A program made the position numbers and the translations under genes. This document shows, piece after piece, positions 12,197 to 12,402 of a stretch of 12,402 bases of DNA. The notes below the pieces were generated by a model. It saw only the letters and a program-made list of their open reading frames with translations. It was not told the DNA's origin and did no database searches. Numbering within the stretch: position 1 is the first letter of the stretch; every line of letters begins with the position of its first letter. The DNA is taken from NCBI GenBank assembly GCA_030627145.1, contig DAOUSQ010000015.1, positions 1 to 12,402 on the forward strand, given 5' to 3'. This DNA comes from Syntrophomonadaceae bacterium (GTDB lineage Bacteria > Bacillota_B > Syntrophomonadia > Syntrophomonadales > Syntrophomonadaceae).

Positions 12197-12402
12197 TTGG
12201 ATAAGACTTTGAAAAACATTGCTATATATATTCTAATAGTGCTGCTTGCCCTGTTTGCAATGAAATTAACCACTACTTCAGAGGAACAGATTACCAAGCT
12301 TACTTATCCTCAATTCTATAATAATGTTGAACAAGGAAAGGTGAAAAGTGTTCAAGTAGAGGTAGATGAGCTTGTATATAATATAAAAGGTGAATTAAAA
12401 GA
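12197..12402 (+). CDS. ftsH: ATP-dependent zinc metalloprotease FtsH, N-terminal fragment
   Basis: Only the first 68 codons are inside the window, and the frame stays open to the end. The start is TTG at 12197, 7 nt after GGGGAGG (12183-12189). A short charged stretch (DKTLKN) leads to membrane helix 1 at about residues 7-23 (IAIYILIVLLALFAM). The extracytoplasmic part follows with EEQITKLTYPQFYNNVEQGK and VKSVQVEVDEL, the usual FtsH pattern 'L.YS.F...V..G.V..V'. The AAA and HExxH zinc protease domains lie beyond the window. FtsH degrades membrane and regulatory proteins as a hexamer. The position after tilS agrees with the conserved cluster, although hprT is missing between them, and ftsH has its own sigma-A promoter. 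Confidence 0.88.
   Translation, partial: MDKTLKNIAIYILIVLLALFAMKLTTTSEEQITKLTYPQFYNNVEQGKVKSVQVEVDELVYNIKGELK

Overview
The window looks like chromosomal DNA from a low-GC, spore-forming Firmicute, most likely of the class Clostridia. The evidence is gene order and protein resemblance: a SpoVB/YabM-like flippase, mazG, a bacterial HU gene, rqcP (yabO), yabP, yabQ, divIC, yabR, a Ppx/GppA gene, spoIIE, tilS and ftsH. This is essentially the conserved sporulation, cell-division and housekeeping cluster known from Bacillus subtilis (yabM-yabN-yabO-yabP-yabQ-divIC-yabR-spoIIE-tilS-hprT-ftsH). Differences are a stand-alone MazG, a HU gene and a ppx inserted in the series, no hprT before ftsH, and a cysteine-rich SpoIIE. 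A formate-channel-like FNT protein next to a beta-carbonic anhydrase fits an anaerobe that handles formate and CO2, but that is inference. The genus cannot be named from this sequence.

Layout: 2-535 is the C-terminal end of a membrane flippase. A palindromic element (567-663) precedes mazG (695-1462). HU (1581-1850, own sigma-A promoter) and rqcP (1855-2097) form a tight pair ended by an intrinsic terminator. yabP (2391-2660) and yabQ (2753-3181), two spore-cortex genes, follow, then a decayed small helix-turn-helix gene (about 3363-3594), divIC (3584-3871), and yabR (3975-4481) with a good sigma-A promoter. A terminator separates yabR from ppx (4542-5408). A divergent pair comes next: beta-carbonic anhydrase on the minus strand (5455-6156) and an FNT channel on the plus strand (6587-7423). 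spoIIE (7770-10241), tilS (10381-11754) and the start of ftsH (12197 to the window end) complete the window.

Functionally the region mixes spore development (flippase, YabP, YabQ, SpoIIE), division (DivIC; SpoIIE also acts at the septum), nucleoid and ribosome maintenance (HU, RqcP, YabR, TilS), nucleotide and phosphate housekeeping (MazG, Ppx) and membrane proteolysis (FtsH). The carbonic anhydrase/FNT pair is the one functional outlier and is bounded by strong hairpins on both sides.

The most notable non-coding content is a dispersed element built of degenerate 7-bp units (GTKARRN-like). Two convincing copies lie after yabQ and between tilS and ftsH, with a probable decayed third copy between yabP and yabQ. 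Also notable are the three-way-junction palindrome before mazG, a spoIIE promoter with 21-bp spacing and an overlapping Spo0A-like box, and a long structured leader before the FNT gene. I found no tRNA, rRNA, CRISPR array, intact transposase or recognisable riboswitch, and no clear novel multi-gene system.
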